Position numbers and translations under genes: made by a program. This document shows, one piece after another, positions 9,487 through 17,480 of a DNA stretch of 64,000 bases. Position 1 is the first letter of the stretch. Each line of letters opens with the position of its first letter. The stretch is from Alphaproteobacteria bacterium (GTDB taxonomy: Bacteria > Pseudomonadota > Alphaproteobacteria > Thalassobaculales > Thalassobaculaceae), in assembly GCA_024742275.1 (NCBI GenBank), contig JANSYS010000001.1:62001-126000 (forward strand), given 5' to 3'. The notes below the pieces were generated by a model. That model had not been told where the DNA came from. It saw only the letters and a list, made by a program, of their open reading frames with translations, and ran no database searches.

Positions 9487-9948
9487 ATGCCCACGGTATC
9501 CATGACGGTGAACGGCAAGAAGGTCTCCGGCGAAGTCGAGGGCCGGACTCTGCTTGTTCAGTTTCTGCGGGAAAATCTGCACCTGACCGGCACCCATGTC
9601 GGCTGCGATACGAGCCAGTGCGGCGCCTGCGTCGTCCACGTCAACGGCGACAGCATGAAGTCCTGCACCCTGCTCGCCGTCCAAGCGGAAGGTGCCGAGG
9701 TCACGACCATCGAAGGCCTCGCTGACGGCGACACACTGCACCCGATGCAGGAAGCCTTCCGGGACAATCATGGTCTGCAGTGCGGCTTCTGCACGCCGGG
9801 AATGGTCATGAGCGCGGTCGATCTCGTGAAGAAGAACCCCAAGGCGAGCGAGCACGAGATCCGCGAATGGCTTGAAGGCAACATTTGCCGCTGCACCGGC
9901 TACCACAACATCGTGAAGTCGATTCAACAGGCCCAGCAGACCATGTGA
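9487..9948 (+). CDS. coxS: Molybdenum hydroxylase small subunit, [2Fe-2S] protein
   Basis: Iron-sulfur subunit of 153 residues of a xanthine-oxidase-family enzyme. The plant-type cluster uses C40, C45, C48 and C60. The second, helical cluster uses C99 and C102 (CGFC) with C134 and C136 (CRCTGY). Electrons pass from the molybdenum centre in CoxL through these clusters to FAD in CoxM. The start at 9487 has GAGGGAG upstream. The 287-base spacer before it, after the chemoreceptor-like gene, holds a small hairpin (CCCGAC/GTCGGG at 9264-9279) and otherwise nothing I can name. The gene order here is S-L-M, not the M-S-L of classical CO dehydrogenase operons. Confidence 0.95.
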   Translation: MPTVSMTVNGKKVSGEVEGRTLLVQFLRENLHLTGTHVGCDTSQCGACVVHVNGDSMKSCTLLAVQAEGAEVTTIEGLADGDTLHPMQEAFRDNHGLQCGFCTPGMVMSAVDLVKKNPKASEHEIREWLEGNICRCTGYHNIVKSIQQAQQTM

Positions 9949-9956
9949 TCCGCCGG

Positions 9957-10037
9957 GCTGATCGAGACGATCGATCAGCTCAGGCAGTTTGGCAGAAACG
10001 TCCGTTAACCCCATTCAAATAAAAAATAATAATGGGG
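9957..10037 (+). promoter_or_regulatory. Intercistronic hairpins between coxS and coxL
   Basis: Nine bases after coxS, GCTGATCGA (9957-9965) pairs perfectly with TCGATCAGC (9971-9979). Further on, CCCCATT (10009-10015) pairs with AATGGGG (10031-10037) around a 15-base loop of almost only A and T. Neither is followed by a T-run. They may stabilise or attenuate the message between coxS and coxL, or the AT-rich second element may mark an internal promoter. This function is inferred from structure only. Confidence 0.45.
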
Positions 10038-10060
10038 AGACATGACCAGGGAGAGAGAGC

Positions 10061-12436
10061 ATGCCTGAGGGAGGTACCGGCATCGGCGCGGCCGTGAAGC
10101 GCGTCGAAGACAAGCGTTTCCTGACCGGTCGCGGCAACTACACCGACGACATCAACCGTCCGAATCAGACCTACGCCTACATCCTGCGGAGTCCCCACGC
10201 TCACGCGTCGATCAACGGCGTCGACACGGCTGCGGCGACGGCCGCTCCGGGCGTCCTGGCGGTCTTCACCGGTGCCGATATGGAGACCGGCGGCCTACCC
10301 TGCGGATGGCAGGTCCACTCAAAGGACGGCTCGCCGATGCACGAGCCGGTGCATCCGCCGCTCGCCAAGGGCAAGGTCCGTCATGTCGGCGATCCTGTCG
10401 CGGTCGTCATCGCCGAAACCTACGCTCAGGCGAAGGATGCGGCGGAACGGATCGTTGTCGATTACGCCACCCTGCCCGCTGTCGTGGGCATGAACGACGC
10501 GCTGTCGGGAACCACGCTGGTCCATGACGAGATCGGCACCAACCTCTGCTACGACTGGGAGATCGGCGACGAGGCCCAGATCGACGAGGCATTCGCCAAG
10601 GCGCACCACGTCACCGAGATCGACATCGTCAACAACCGCCTCATCCCGAACGCCATGGAGCCGCGGGCGGCGGTCGGCGAGTACGACAGGGCGACCGACG
10701 AGTACACCCTGTTCACCACAAGCCAGAACCCGCATGTGATCCGTCTGCTGATGGGCGCATTCGTGCTGTCGATTCCAGAGCACAAGCTGCGGGTCGTAGC
10801 GCCGGATGTCGGCGGCGGCTTCGGCTCGAAGATCTATCACTACGCCGAGGAAGCCATCGTCACCTGGGCGGCACCCCGGGTGGGTCGGCCGATCAAATGG
10901 ACCGCCGAGCGATCCGAGTCCTTCATCTCCGACGCCCACGGACGGGACCATATCTCCAAAGCCAAGATGGCGATGGACAGCGAGGGCAAATTCCTCGCGC
11001 TCAAGGTCGAGACCAAGGCCAATATGGGGGCGTATCTGTCCACCTTTGCGCCCTGCGTCCCGACGTATCTCTACGCCACTCTGCTCGCCGGCGTGTACTC
11101 GACCCCGCTGATCTACTGCAACGTGAAGGCGGTCTTCACCAACACGGTACCGGTCGATGCCTATCGCGGGGCCGGACGGCCGGAGGCGACTTACCTGCTC
11201 GAGCGTCTGGTGGCGAAATGCGCCCGCGAAATGGGCATGAGCCAGACCGATATCCGCCGGGCGAACTTCATCCCGTCGGATGCCTTCCCCTACCAGACAC
11301 CGGTAGCGCTTCAGTACGACAGCGGCAATTACACCGCGACACTGGACAAGGCCGAGGCGGCCCACGACGTGGCCGGGTTCGCCGCCCGTAAGGCGGAGTC
11401 CGAGGCTAAGGGAATGCGCCGAGGTATCGGCTACTCGACCTATCTGGAGGCCTGTGGCATCGCGCCGTCCGCTGTGGTGGGCTCGCTCGGCGCCCGGGCC
11501 GGGCTCTACGAGTCGGCGGAGGTTCGCGTCCACCCGACCGGGTCGGTGACGATCTTCACCGGTTCCCACAGCCACGGCCAGGGCCACGAGACGACTTTCG
11601 CCCAGCTCGTGTCCGAGCGGCTCGGACTACCGATGGACAACATCGAGATCAGCCACGGAGACACCAACAAGGTGCAGTTTGGCATGGGCACCTACGGATC
11701 GCGTTCGCTGGCCGTCGGCGGTGAGGCGATCATGAAGGCGATGGACAAGGTCGTGAACAAGGCCAAGAAGATCGCCGCCCACATCATGGAGGCGTCGGAA
11801 AGCGACATTGAGTTCAAGGACGGCACCTTCACGGTCGCCGGAACCGATCGTTCGATGGCGTTCGGCGAGGTGGCGCTTGCCGCCTACGTCCCACACAACT
11901 TCCCCCACGATGAGCTGGAACCCGGCTTGGACGAAAAGGCGTTCTACGATCCGCTAAACTTCACCTTCCCCGGTGGGTGCCATATCTGCGAGGTCGAAGT
12001 CGATCCGGATACCGGCAAGGTCCGGATCGATCGGATGACCGCCGTCGACGATGTCGGACGCGTCATCAATCCGATGATCGTCGAGGGACAGATCCATGGC
12101 GGTCTGGCCCAAGGTATCGGGCAGGCCCTGCAGGAAGGCTGTGTTTACGACGAGGACGGTCAACTCGTGACCGGTTCCTATATGGACTACAGCATGCCGA
12201 GAGCGGAAGATCTGCCGAGCTTCTCGGCCGGTACGGAGATCACGCTCTGCGCTCACAACTCGCTCGGCGTAAAAGGCTGCGGCGAAGTTGGAGCCATCGG
12301 ATCACCGCCGGCCGTGATCAACGCGGTGGTCGACGCACTGTGGGACCTTGGCGTAAGGGACATGCCGATGCCCGCCACCTCGCAGACGGTGTGGAGGGCC
12401 ATTCGCGCCGCCGCGCCGGCTGCCGCCGCCGAATAG
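10061..12436 (+). CDS. coxL: Molybdenum hydroxylase large subunit, CoxL-like form II
   Basis: Molybdopterin subunit of 791 residues, the usual family length. The molybdenum-cofactor loop VGGGFGSK and the catalytic glutamate region [12 protein letters not shown] are intact. The active-site loop reads AYRGAGR (residues 367-373), the form II signature. True form I CO dehydrogenases have AYxCSFR with the cysteine that binds copper. CO as substrate is therefore unproven; aldehydes or N-heterocycles are equally possible. The start has AGGGAGAGAG just upstream. It is followed by coxM after 47 bases. I use coxL as the family name, not as a statement about substrate. Confidence 0.92.
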   Translation: MPEGGTGIGAAVKRVEDKRFLTGRGNYTDDINRPNQTYAYILRSPHAHASINGVDTAAATAAPGVLAVFTGADMETGGLPCGWQVHSKDGSPMHEPVHPPLAKGKVRHVGDPVAVVIAETYAQAKDAAERIVVDYATLPAVVGMNDALSGTTLVHDEIGTNLCYDWEIGDEAQIDEAFAKAHHVTEIDIVNNRLIPNAMEPRAAVGEYDRATDEYTLFTTSQNPHVIRLLMGAFVLSIPEHKLRVVAPDVGGGFGSKIYHYAEEAIVTWAAPRVGRPIKWTAERSESFISDAHGRDHISKAKMAMDSEGKFLALKVETKANMGAYLSTFAPCVPTYLYATLLAGVYSTPLIYCNVKAVFTNTVPVDAYRGAGRPEATYLLERLVAKCAREMGMSQTDIRRANFIPSDAFPYQTPVALQYDSGNYTATLDKAEAAHDVAGFAARKAESEAKGMRRGIGYSTYLEACGIAPSAVVGSLGARAGLYESAEVRVHPTGSVTIFTGSHSHGQGHETTFAQLVSERLGLPMDNIEISHGDTNKVQFGMGTYGSRSLAVGGEAIMKAMDKVVNKAKKIAAHIMEASESDIEFKDGTFTVAGTDRSMAFGEVALAAYVPHNFPHDELEPGLDEKAFYDPLNFTFPGGCHICEVEVDPDTGKVRIDRMTAVDDVGRVINPMIVEGQIHGGLAQGIGQALQEGCVYDEDGQLVTGSYMDYSMPRAEDLPSFSAGTEITLCAHNSLGVKGCGEVGAIGSPPAVINAVVDALWDLGVRDMPMPATSQTVWRAIRAAAPAAAAE

Positions 12437-12483
12437 ACTGACGACAGTTGACCTGACGACAAGGGTTACAGGAGAGACGAGCC

Positions 12484-13281
12484 ATGTACGATTTTGCCTA
12501 TCACAAGCCGTCGTCCGTCTCGGACGCGGTCGCCGCCCGCAGCGGGGCCGAAGACGGCACCTATGTGGCCGGCGGCATGACCCTGGTGCCCACGCTCAAG
12601 CAGCGTCTCGCCCAGCCGTCCGATCTGATCGATCTGGGCAGCGTGAGCGAACTCAAGGGCATCACCGTTTCCGGAGATACGGTGACGATCGGGGCGATGA
12701 CGACCCACGCGACGGTCGCCAACTCGGCCGATGTTCAGTCTGTCATCCCGGCCCTGGCCGCGCTGGCGGGCATGATCGGTGATCCGCAGGTGCGCAACCG
12801 CGGTACGATCGGCGGCTCGGTCGCCAACAACGACCCGGCGGCCGACTATCCTGCTGCCTGCCTCGCCCTCGGCGCCATCATCAAGACCGACAAACGCGAG
12901 ATCGCGGCGGACGATTTCTTCACCGGCATGTTCGAGACCGCGCTCGAAGACGGTGAGATGATCGTGTCGGTGTCCTTCCCGAAGCCCCAAAAGGCGTCGT
13001 ACCAAAAGTTCATCAACCCGGCCTCGCGCTATGCTCTGGTCGGAGTCTTCGCCGCTCAGACCGGCGGCGGTGCCCGGGTCGCGGTGACGGGCGCGGGTCA
13101 GGACGGCGTGTTCCGGGTTCCCGAAATGGAGAGCGCGCTCGGAGCGAATTGGTCGCCTGAGGCGGTGGCCGGCGTTTCGGTGGATGCCGGCACCCTGAAC
13201 GCAGACATTCACGCCAGCGCGGAGTATCGGGCACATCTGATTACGGTGATGGCCAAGCGCGCGGTTGCCGCGGCCAGCTGA
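12484..13281 (+). CDS. coxM: Molybdenum hydroxylase medium subunit, FAD-binding
   Basis: FAD subunit of 265 residues that passes electrons from the iron-sulfur clusters to an acceptor, in CO dehydrogenases the quinone pool. The two FAD-binding motifs are AGGMT (about residue 31) and TIGGSVANNDPAADYPAA (about 109), the latter very well conserved. The C-terminal CO-dehydrogenase flavoprotein domain begins near residue 175 (FINPASRYALVGVFAAQ). GGAGAG lies upstream of the ATG. The gene is the last of coxSLM and is closed by a clear terminator. Maturation genes such as coxD, coxE and coxF are not next to it. Confidence 0.95.
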   Translation: MYDFAYHKPSSVSDAVAARSGAEDGTYVAGGMTLVPTLKQRLAQPSDLIDLGSVSELKGITVSGDTVTIGAMTTHATVANSADVQSVIPALAALAGMIGDPQVRNRGTIGGSVANNDPAADYPAACLALGAIIKTDKREIAADDFFTGMFETALEDGEMIVSVSFPKPQKASYQKFINPASRYALVGVFAAQTGGGARVAVTGAGQDGVFRVPEMESALGANWSPEAVAGVSVDAGTLNADIHASAEYRAHLITVMAKRAVAAAS

Positions 13282-13302
13282 TCCCTATTCAGAATTCCTA
13301 TG

Positions 13303-13339
13303 ACGGGCCGGTTCCCAGCGGAGCCGGCCCGTTTTTTTT
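13303..13339 (+). terminator. Rho-independent terminator after coxM
   Basis: ACGGGCCGGTTC (13303-13314) pairs with GAGCCGGCCCGT (13321-13332), allowing one G-T pair, and runs directly into a T-tract ending at 13339. It ends the coxSLM transcript. Confidence 0.92.
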
Positions 13340-13389
13340 AATTTCGGCTTTGCAGTATCGTCAAACAATTGGACAATCTGGAGAGACGC

Positions 13390-13878
13390 ATGCCTCATCG
13401 GCCACTGATCCTCGCGATATCGTTGGTAGCCGCCCTCGCGGCACCCGCGCTGGCGAAGAACGACAAGGCGTCTGGCAATGCCTCCGCGTCGTCGAAAGGC
13501 AAACCGGCTCATGCGGAGAAGGCCGGAGACAGGAACACAACATCCTCAGGTTCATCGAAGGACGTGGACGCTGCCGTCGCGGCGGGTGCCGTCCTCGCCG
13601 GAGTGCTGCTGAGCGACGCTGACAAAGCTACCGTAGCCCGATATTTCCAGGACAACCCGCAACCCACAACGGCGCTCCCGCCCGGCATCGCCAAGAATCT
13701 CGCCCGCGGCAAACCGCTGCCGCCCGGTATTGCCAAAAAAACCGTTCCGGGTGCTCTCGCCGGCCAACTCTCCATTCCGAAGGGCTACGAACTGCAAACG
13801 GTAGGAGCGAATGTGATGCTCGTGCAGATCGGCACCCGGATCGTCGCGGACATCATCAAAGACGTACTCGGGGACTAA
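13390..13878 (+). CDS. Secreted CigR/RcnB-like protein
   Basis: Small exported protein of 162 residues. A signal peptide (PLILAISLVAALAAPALA) is followed by a charged, Lys/Ser/Ala-rich stretch. The second half carries two copies of LPPGIAK (in LPPGIAKNLARGK and LPPGIAKKTVPG), then GYELQTVGANVMLVQIGTRI, the pattern of CigR/RcnB-family periplasmic proteins. CigR is known as an anti-virulence regulator in Salmonella; the role of alphaproteobacterial members is not established. The start at 13390 has GGAGAG upstream. It follows the coxM terminator and precedes ppa in the same direction. Confidence 0.7.
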   Translation: MPHRPLILAISLVAALAAPALAKNDKASGNASASSKGKPAHAEKAGDRNTTSSGSSKDVDAAVAAGAVLAGVLLSDADKATVARYFQDNPQPTTALPPGIAKNLARGKPLPPGIAKKTVPGALAGQLSIPKGYELQTVGANVMLVQIGTRIVADIIKDVLGD

Positions 13879-13958
13879 TCGAACTTGCCCTGGGCCGCCC
13901 AGCGGTTTATGTCGCAGCGCAGCATTTGCAACTTCACGCGACCCCCGGGGACTCTCCC

Positions 13959-14495
13959 ATGCGCATTTCCCAGATTCCGGTTGGCAAGAACCCGCCCTAC
14001 GACATCAACGTCATCATCGAGGTCGCACTCGGCTCCGATCCGGTGAAGTACGAGTTCGACGAGGACAGCGGCGCGCTGTTCGTCGACCGGTTCCTGCACA
14101 CCGCGATGACCTACCCCTGCAATTACGGTTTCATCCCGCACACGCTGGCCAATGACGGCGACCCCGTCGATGTGCTCGTGGTCGGCAGCAACCCGATTCT
14201 GCCGAAGTCGGTGATCAACGTGCGTCCGGTCGGTGTGCTGATCATGGAAGACCAGGACGGCATGGACGAGAAGATCCTGGCCGTGCCGGTCGACAAGCTT
14301 CACCCCTACTACACCGACGTCGCCTCGTGGCGCGACCTGCCGGTGATCCTGACCGACCAGATCAAGCACTTCTTCACCCACTACAAGGACCTCGAGGTCG
14401 GCAAGTGGGTCCGGGTCGACCGTTGGGGAGAGGCTGAGGAGGCGCTCGAACTGATCCGGTCGGGGATCAAGGCCGGCAAGCAGGGCGTCGACTGA
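13959..14495 (+). CDS. ppa: Inorganic pyrophosphatase (family I)
   Basis: Cytoplasmic enzyme of 178 residues that splits pyrophosphate to drive biosynthetic reactions. The core residues are all present: PVKYEFDEDSGALFVDR, YPCNYGFIPHT, the metal-binding DGDPVDVLV, and later FFTHYKDLE. The length matches bacterial family I enzymes. I chose 13959 (MRISQIPVG) because it is the conserved opening; an in-frame start 33 bases earlier is less likely. No operon partner is obvious. A short GC hairpin (14525-14544) follows. Confidence 0.97.
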   Translation: MRISQIPVGKNPPYDINVIIEVALGSDPVKYEFDEDSGALFVDRFLHTAMTYPCNYGFIPHTLANDGDPVDVLVVGSNPILPKSVINVRPVGVLIMEDQDGMDEKILAVPVDKLHPYYTDVASWRDLPVILTDQIKHFFTHYKDLEVGKWVRVDRWGEAEEALELIRSGIKAGKQGVD

Positions 14496-14524
14496 TACTC
14501 TTCGCCTCTTGCTGACGCGATTTC

Positions 14525-14544
14525 GGGGCCGCATCGTCGGCCCC
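14525..14544 (+). terminator. GC hairpin downstream of ppa
   Basis: GGGGCCG (14525-14531) pairs with CGGCCCC (14538-14544) around a six-base loop, 29 bases after the ppa stop. There is no T-run, so it would be at best a weak or factor-assisted terminator. Confidence 0.4.
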
Positions 14545-14724
14545 TCCGCGTTCCTGGCACCCGATTTCCCGCCGCTCCCCGCACCTCTCCTCCGAGGTCA
14601 TGCTGGCGTGGGTGACCGAACGAAGACCCCGGGCGCCGGCGAGATCGCCGCGCCCGCTTGTCGCCCTCTCCCCCGTGGTCTAAAACCGGCCAAAAGCGTG
14701 CAATTGAGCAAGGGAGAACCCCGC

Positions 14725-15915
14725 ATGGCAGCGGAGGAAAAGGCGTCGGAGCAGCCGACGGTGGAGACTAGAACCGGACCACTCAGTGGCATCACCGTGG
14801 TCGATCTGAGCCGCATTCTCGCGGGCCCCTACTGCACCCTCATGATGGCCGAACTCGGCGCCCGCGTGATCAAGGTGGAGACGCCCGGCACCGGCGACGA
14901 CGCGCGCCACTACGGTCCGTTCCTGAACGGAAAGTCCGCGTACTTCCAATCGGTAAATCGCGGCAAAGAAAGCATCGCCCTGAACCTGAAAGACGATGAC
15001 GACAAGGCGATTTTCGAGAAGCTGCTGGCGAAAGCCGACGTCATTGTCGAGAACTTCCGCCCCGGCACCATGGAGAAGCTCGGCTACGGCTGGGAGACGC
15101 TTCACGCCAAGTACCCGAAACTGATCTACGCTGCGGCATCGGGTTTCGGCCATTCCGGACCGGAGATGAAGCGGCCCGCTTACGACATGGTCGTCCAGGG
15201 CATGGGCGGCATCATGAGCATCACCGGCCACCCTGGCTCCCCGCCGACACGCATCGGCACCTCGATCGGCGACATTGGCGCCGGACTGTTCACCGCCATC
15301 GGGGTGATGTCGGCCCTGTTCAATCGGGCGATGACCGGCGAGGCGTCCAAGGTCGATATCGGCATGTTCGACTGCCAGCTCGCGCTGCTGGAGAACGCCG
15401 CCATGCGCTACTTCGTCACCGGGAAAGCGCCGGGCCCGCTCGGCGCGCGACACCCGTCGATCACACCGTTCCAGGCGTTCAACACCAAGGATGGCCACAT
15501 CATCATCGCGGCCGGCAATGACGGTCTGTTCCACAAGATGGTGGACGCGCTTGGAAAGCCGGAATGGAAGACCGATCCGCGCTACACGACGAACGACCTG
15601 CGCGCGACGAACGTCACCGACCTCGAAAGCGAGATCGAGGCGATCCTGACGACCGAGCCGACCGCTCATTGGATGGCGGTGATGGACGCCGCCGGAGTGC
15701 CGGCCGGTCCGATCAACGATATCGGCCAAGCGGTCGAATACCCGCAAGCGGGCGCCCGCAACATGGTCGTGAGCATCGAGGATCCGGTCACCGGACCGAT
15801 GAAGGTGGTCGGCAACCCAATCAAGGTGTCCGGTTTTGAAGACCCGTCGACGCGGCGTCCAGCCCCGAACCTGGACCAGGACCGCGAAACCATTCTGAGG
15901 GAGATCGAACAATGA
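14725..15915 (+). CDS. CaiB/BaiF-family (class III) CoA-transferase
   Basis: Enzyme of 396 residues that moves CoA between carboxylic acids. The N-terminal GITVVDLSRILAGPYCTLMM, VIKVETPGTGDDAR and VDVIVENFRPGT-like segments are typical, and the catalytic aspartate is D154 in PAYDMVVQGMGG. The start at 14725 has AGGGAG nine bases upstream. Its stop codon overlaps the start of the aldehyde dehydrogenase gene (ATGA at 15912-15915), so the two are translationally coupled and probably act in one pathway. The CoA donor and acceptor cannot be read from sequence; formyl-, succinyl- and mesaconyl-type transferases all share these motifs. Confidence 0.92.
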   Translation: MAAEEKASEQPTVETRTGPLSGITVVDLSRILAGPYCTLMMAELGARVIKVETPGTGDDARHYGPFLNGKSAYFQSVNRGKESIALNLKDDDDKAIFEKLLAKADVIVENFRPGTMEKLGYGWETLHAKYPKLIYAAASGFGHSGPEMKRPAYDMVVQGMGGIMSITGHPGSPPTRIGTSIGDIGAGLFTAIGVMSALFNRAMTGEASKVDIGMFDCQLALLENAAMRYFVTGKAPGPLGARHPSITPFQAFNTKDGHIIIAAGNDGLFHKMVDALGKPEWKTDPRYTTNDLRATNVTDLESEIEAILTTEPTAHWMAVMDAAGVPAGPINDIGQAVEYPQAGARNMVVSIEDPVTGPMKVVGNPIKVSGFEDPSTRRPAPNLDQDRETILREIEQ

Positions 15916-17441
15916 ACCTTATGGTGAGCGATCTCGACTTCGGCCAGGAGCCGTCGCTCGAGCCGAACCTGGACCCCTACGCCCTGGCGAAGGCCCTTTC
16001 CGGCCGACACCTGATCGGCGGCAAGCTGGTGCAGGCCGCGTCTGGAAAAACCTTCGAGGTCATGTACCCCGCCACTGGCGAGATCATCGGCTTCGGCGCG
16101 AACGGCGACGCCGAGGACGTGAACCGTGCGGTCGAGGATGCCGCCGCCGCCCAGAAGACCTGGGGCAAGATGCGCGCCCGCGACCGCGGCAAACTGCTCT
16201 ACAAATGCGCCGAAGCGCTGGAGGAGCATGTCGAAGAACTGGGCCGGCTCATCGCGCTGGAAACCGGCAAGGCGCTGCGCACCGAGAGCCGGGTCGAGGC
16301 ATCGATCCTGGCGGACGCCTTCCACTTCCACGCCGGTCTCGGCTCGGAGCTGAAGGGCGAGACGGTCCCGCACCATCCGGACATGCTGACGATCACGGTC
16401 CGCGAGCCGATCGGCGTCGTCGGCGCGATCATTCCGTGGAACGTGCCGCTGCTGCTCATGGCCCTGAAGATCGCGCCGGCCATGCTGGCGGGGAACACGG
16501 TGGTGGTGAAGTCGGCCGAGGAGGCGCCGCTCACCGTGCTGCGCGTCTGCCAGATCATGAATTCGATCCTGCCGCCGGGTGTGTTCAACATGCTCTCCGG
16601 TTTCGGCCCGGAATGCGGCGCGCCGCTGGTCGAGCATCCGAAGGTCGGCAAGGTGACGTTCACCGGCTCGGTCGAGACCGGCAAGATCGTCTACAAGACC
16701 GCCGCCGACAAACTCATCCCGGTGACCCTGGAGTTGGGCGGCAAATCGCCGATGATCATCATGGCCGACGCCAATATCGACAAGGCGCTGAACGGCGCGG
16801 TCGTCGGCATGCGGTTCACCCGCCAAGGACAGTCCTGCACCGCGGCAAGCCGTATCTTCGTGCATGACAGCCTCTACGACAGTTTCGTCGAGAAGCTGCG
16901 AGCACAGGTCGACGCCATGGTCATGGGCGATCCGCTCGACGAGAAGACCGATATCGGCACCATCATCTCGCCGGACCAGTTCAAGAAGGTCACCGGCTAT
17001 ATCGAGCACGGCAAGTCCGAGCCGGGGGCGAAGCCGATCGAATGCTCGGCGATGCCGGCCGACGAGAAGTTCAAGGACGGCCTGTTCGTACGCCCGGTAC
17101 TGTTCACCGAGATGACCAACGACAGCAAGCTCTCCCGCGAGGAGATCTTCGGCCCGGTGACCTGCATCATCCGCTGGACCGATCTCGACGCGGTGGTCGA
17201 GGCGGCGAACGACACCGAGTACGGCCTTGCGGCCACACTTTGGACCAACGACCTGCACGCCGCACTCAACGTGACCGAGAAACTGGAGGCCGGCTTCGTC
17301 CAGGTGAACCAGAACCTGGTCGTGCAGCCCGGTCTCAGCTACGGCGGGGTGAAGAGTTCGGGTCTCGGCAAGGAAGCTACGCTCGAGGCCATGCTGGACC
17401 ACTTCACCCACAAGAAGACGGTCATCTTCAACAAGACCTGA
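15912..17441 (+). CDS. NAD(P)-dependent aldehyde dehydrogenase
   Basis: Cytoplasmic oxidoreductase of 509 residues. The catalytic glutamate is E274 in VTLELGGKSP and the catalytic cysteine is C309 in RQGQSCTAASR. IIPWNVPLLL and VVVKSAEEAPLT form the cofactor pocket, and EEIFGPVTCI is the usual C-terminal motif. It would oxidise an aldehyde to the acid, which the overlapping CaiB-type enzyme could then activate with CoA. The substrate is not evident; betaine-aldehyde-like and phenylacetaldehyde-like enzymes share this pattern. A divergent N-terminus of about 35 residues precedes the conserved domain. Confidence 0.94.
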   Translation: MNLMVSDLDFGQEPSLEPNLDPYALAKALSGRHLIGGKLVQAASGKTFEVMYPATGEIIGFGANGDAEDVNRAVEDAAAAQKTWGKMRARDRGKLLYKCAEALEEHVEELGRLIALETGKALRTESRVEASILADAFHFHAGLGSELKGETVPHHPDMLTITVREPIGVVGAIIPWNVPLLLMALKIAPAMLAGNTVVVKSAEEAPLTVLRVCQIMNSILPPGVFNMLSGFGPECGAPLVEHPKVGKVTFTGSVETGKIVYKTAADKLIPVTLELGGKSPMIIMADANIDKALNGAVVGMRFTRQGQSCTAASRIFVHDSLYDSFVEKLRAQVDAMVMGDPLDEKTDIGTIISPDQFKKVTGYIEHGKSEPGAKPIECSAMPADEKFKDGLFVRPVLFTEMTNDSKLSREEIFGPVTCIIRWTDLDAVVEAANDTEYGLAATLWTNDLHAALNVTEKLEAGFVQVNQNLVVQPGLSYGGVKSSGLGKEATLEAMLDHFTHKKTVIFNKT

Positions 17442-17480
17442 CCGATTGACGATCCGCCGATCACCGAACGAGGGAAAGAC

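Noticed and set aside
14509-14724. N-terminal extension of the CoA-transferase from 14509
   Set aside because: The extra 72 codons are Arg/Pro-rich, cover the ppa 3' hairpin and precede a good ribosome site at 14711-14716.
15666-17411. Open frame of about 580 codons on the minus strand opposite the aldehyde dehydrogenase
   Set aside because: Shadow frame; both catalytic motifs are on the plus strand.
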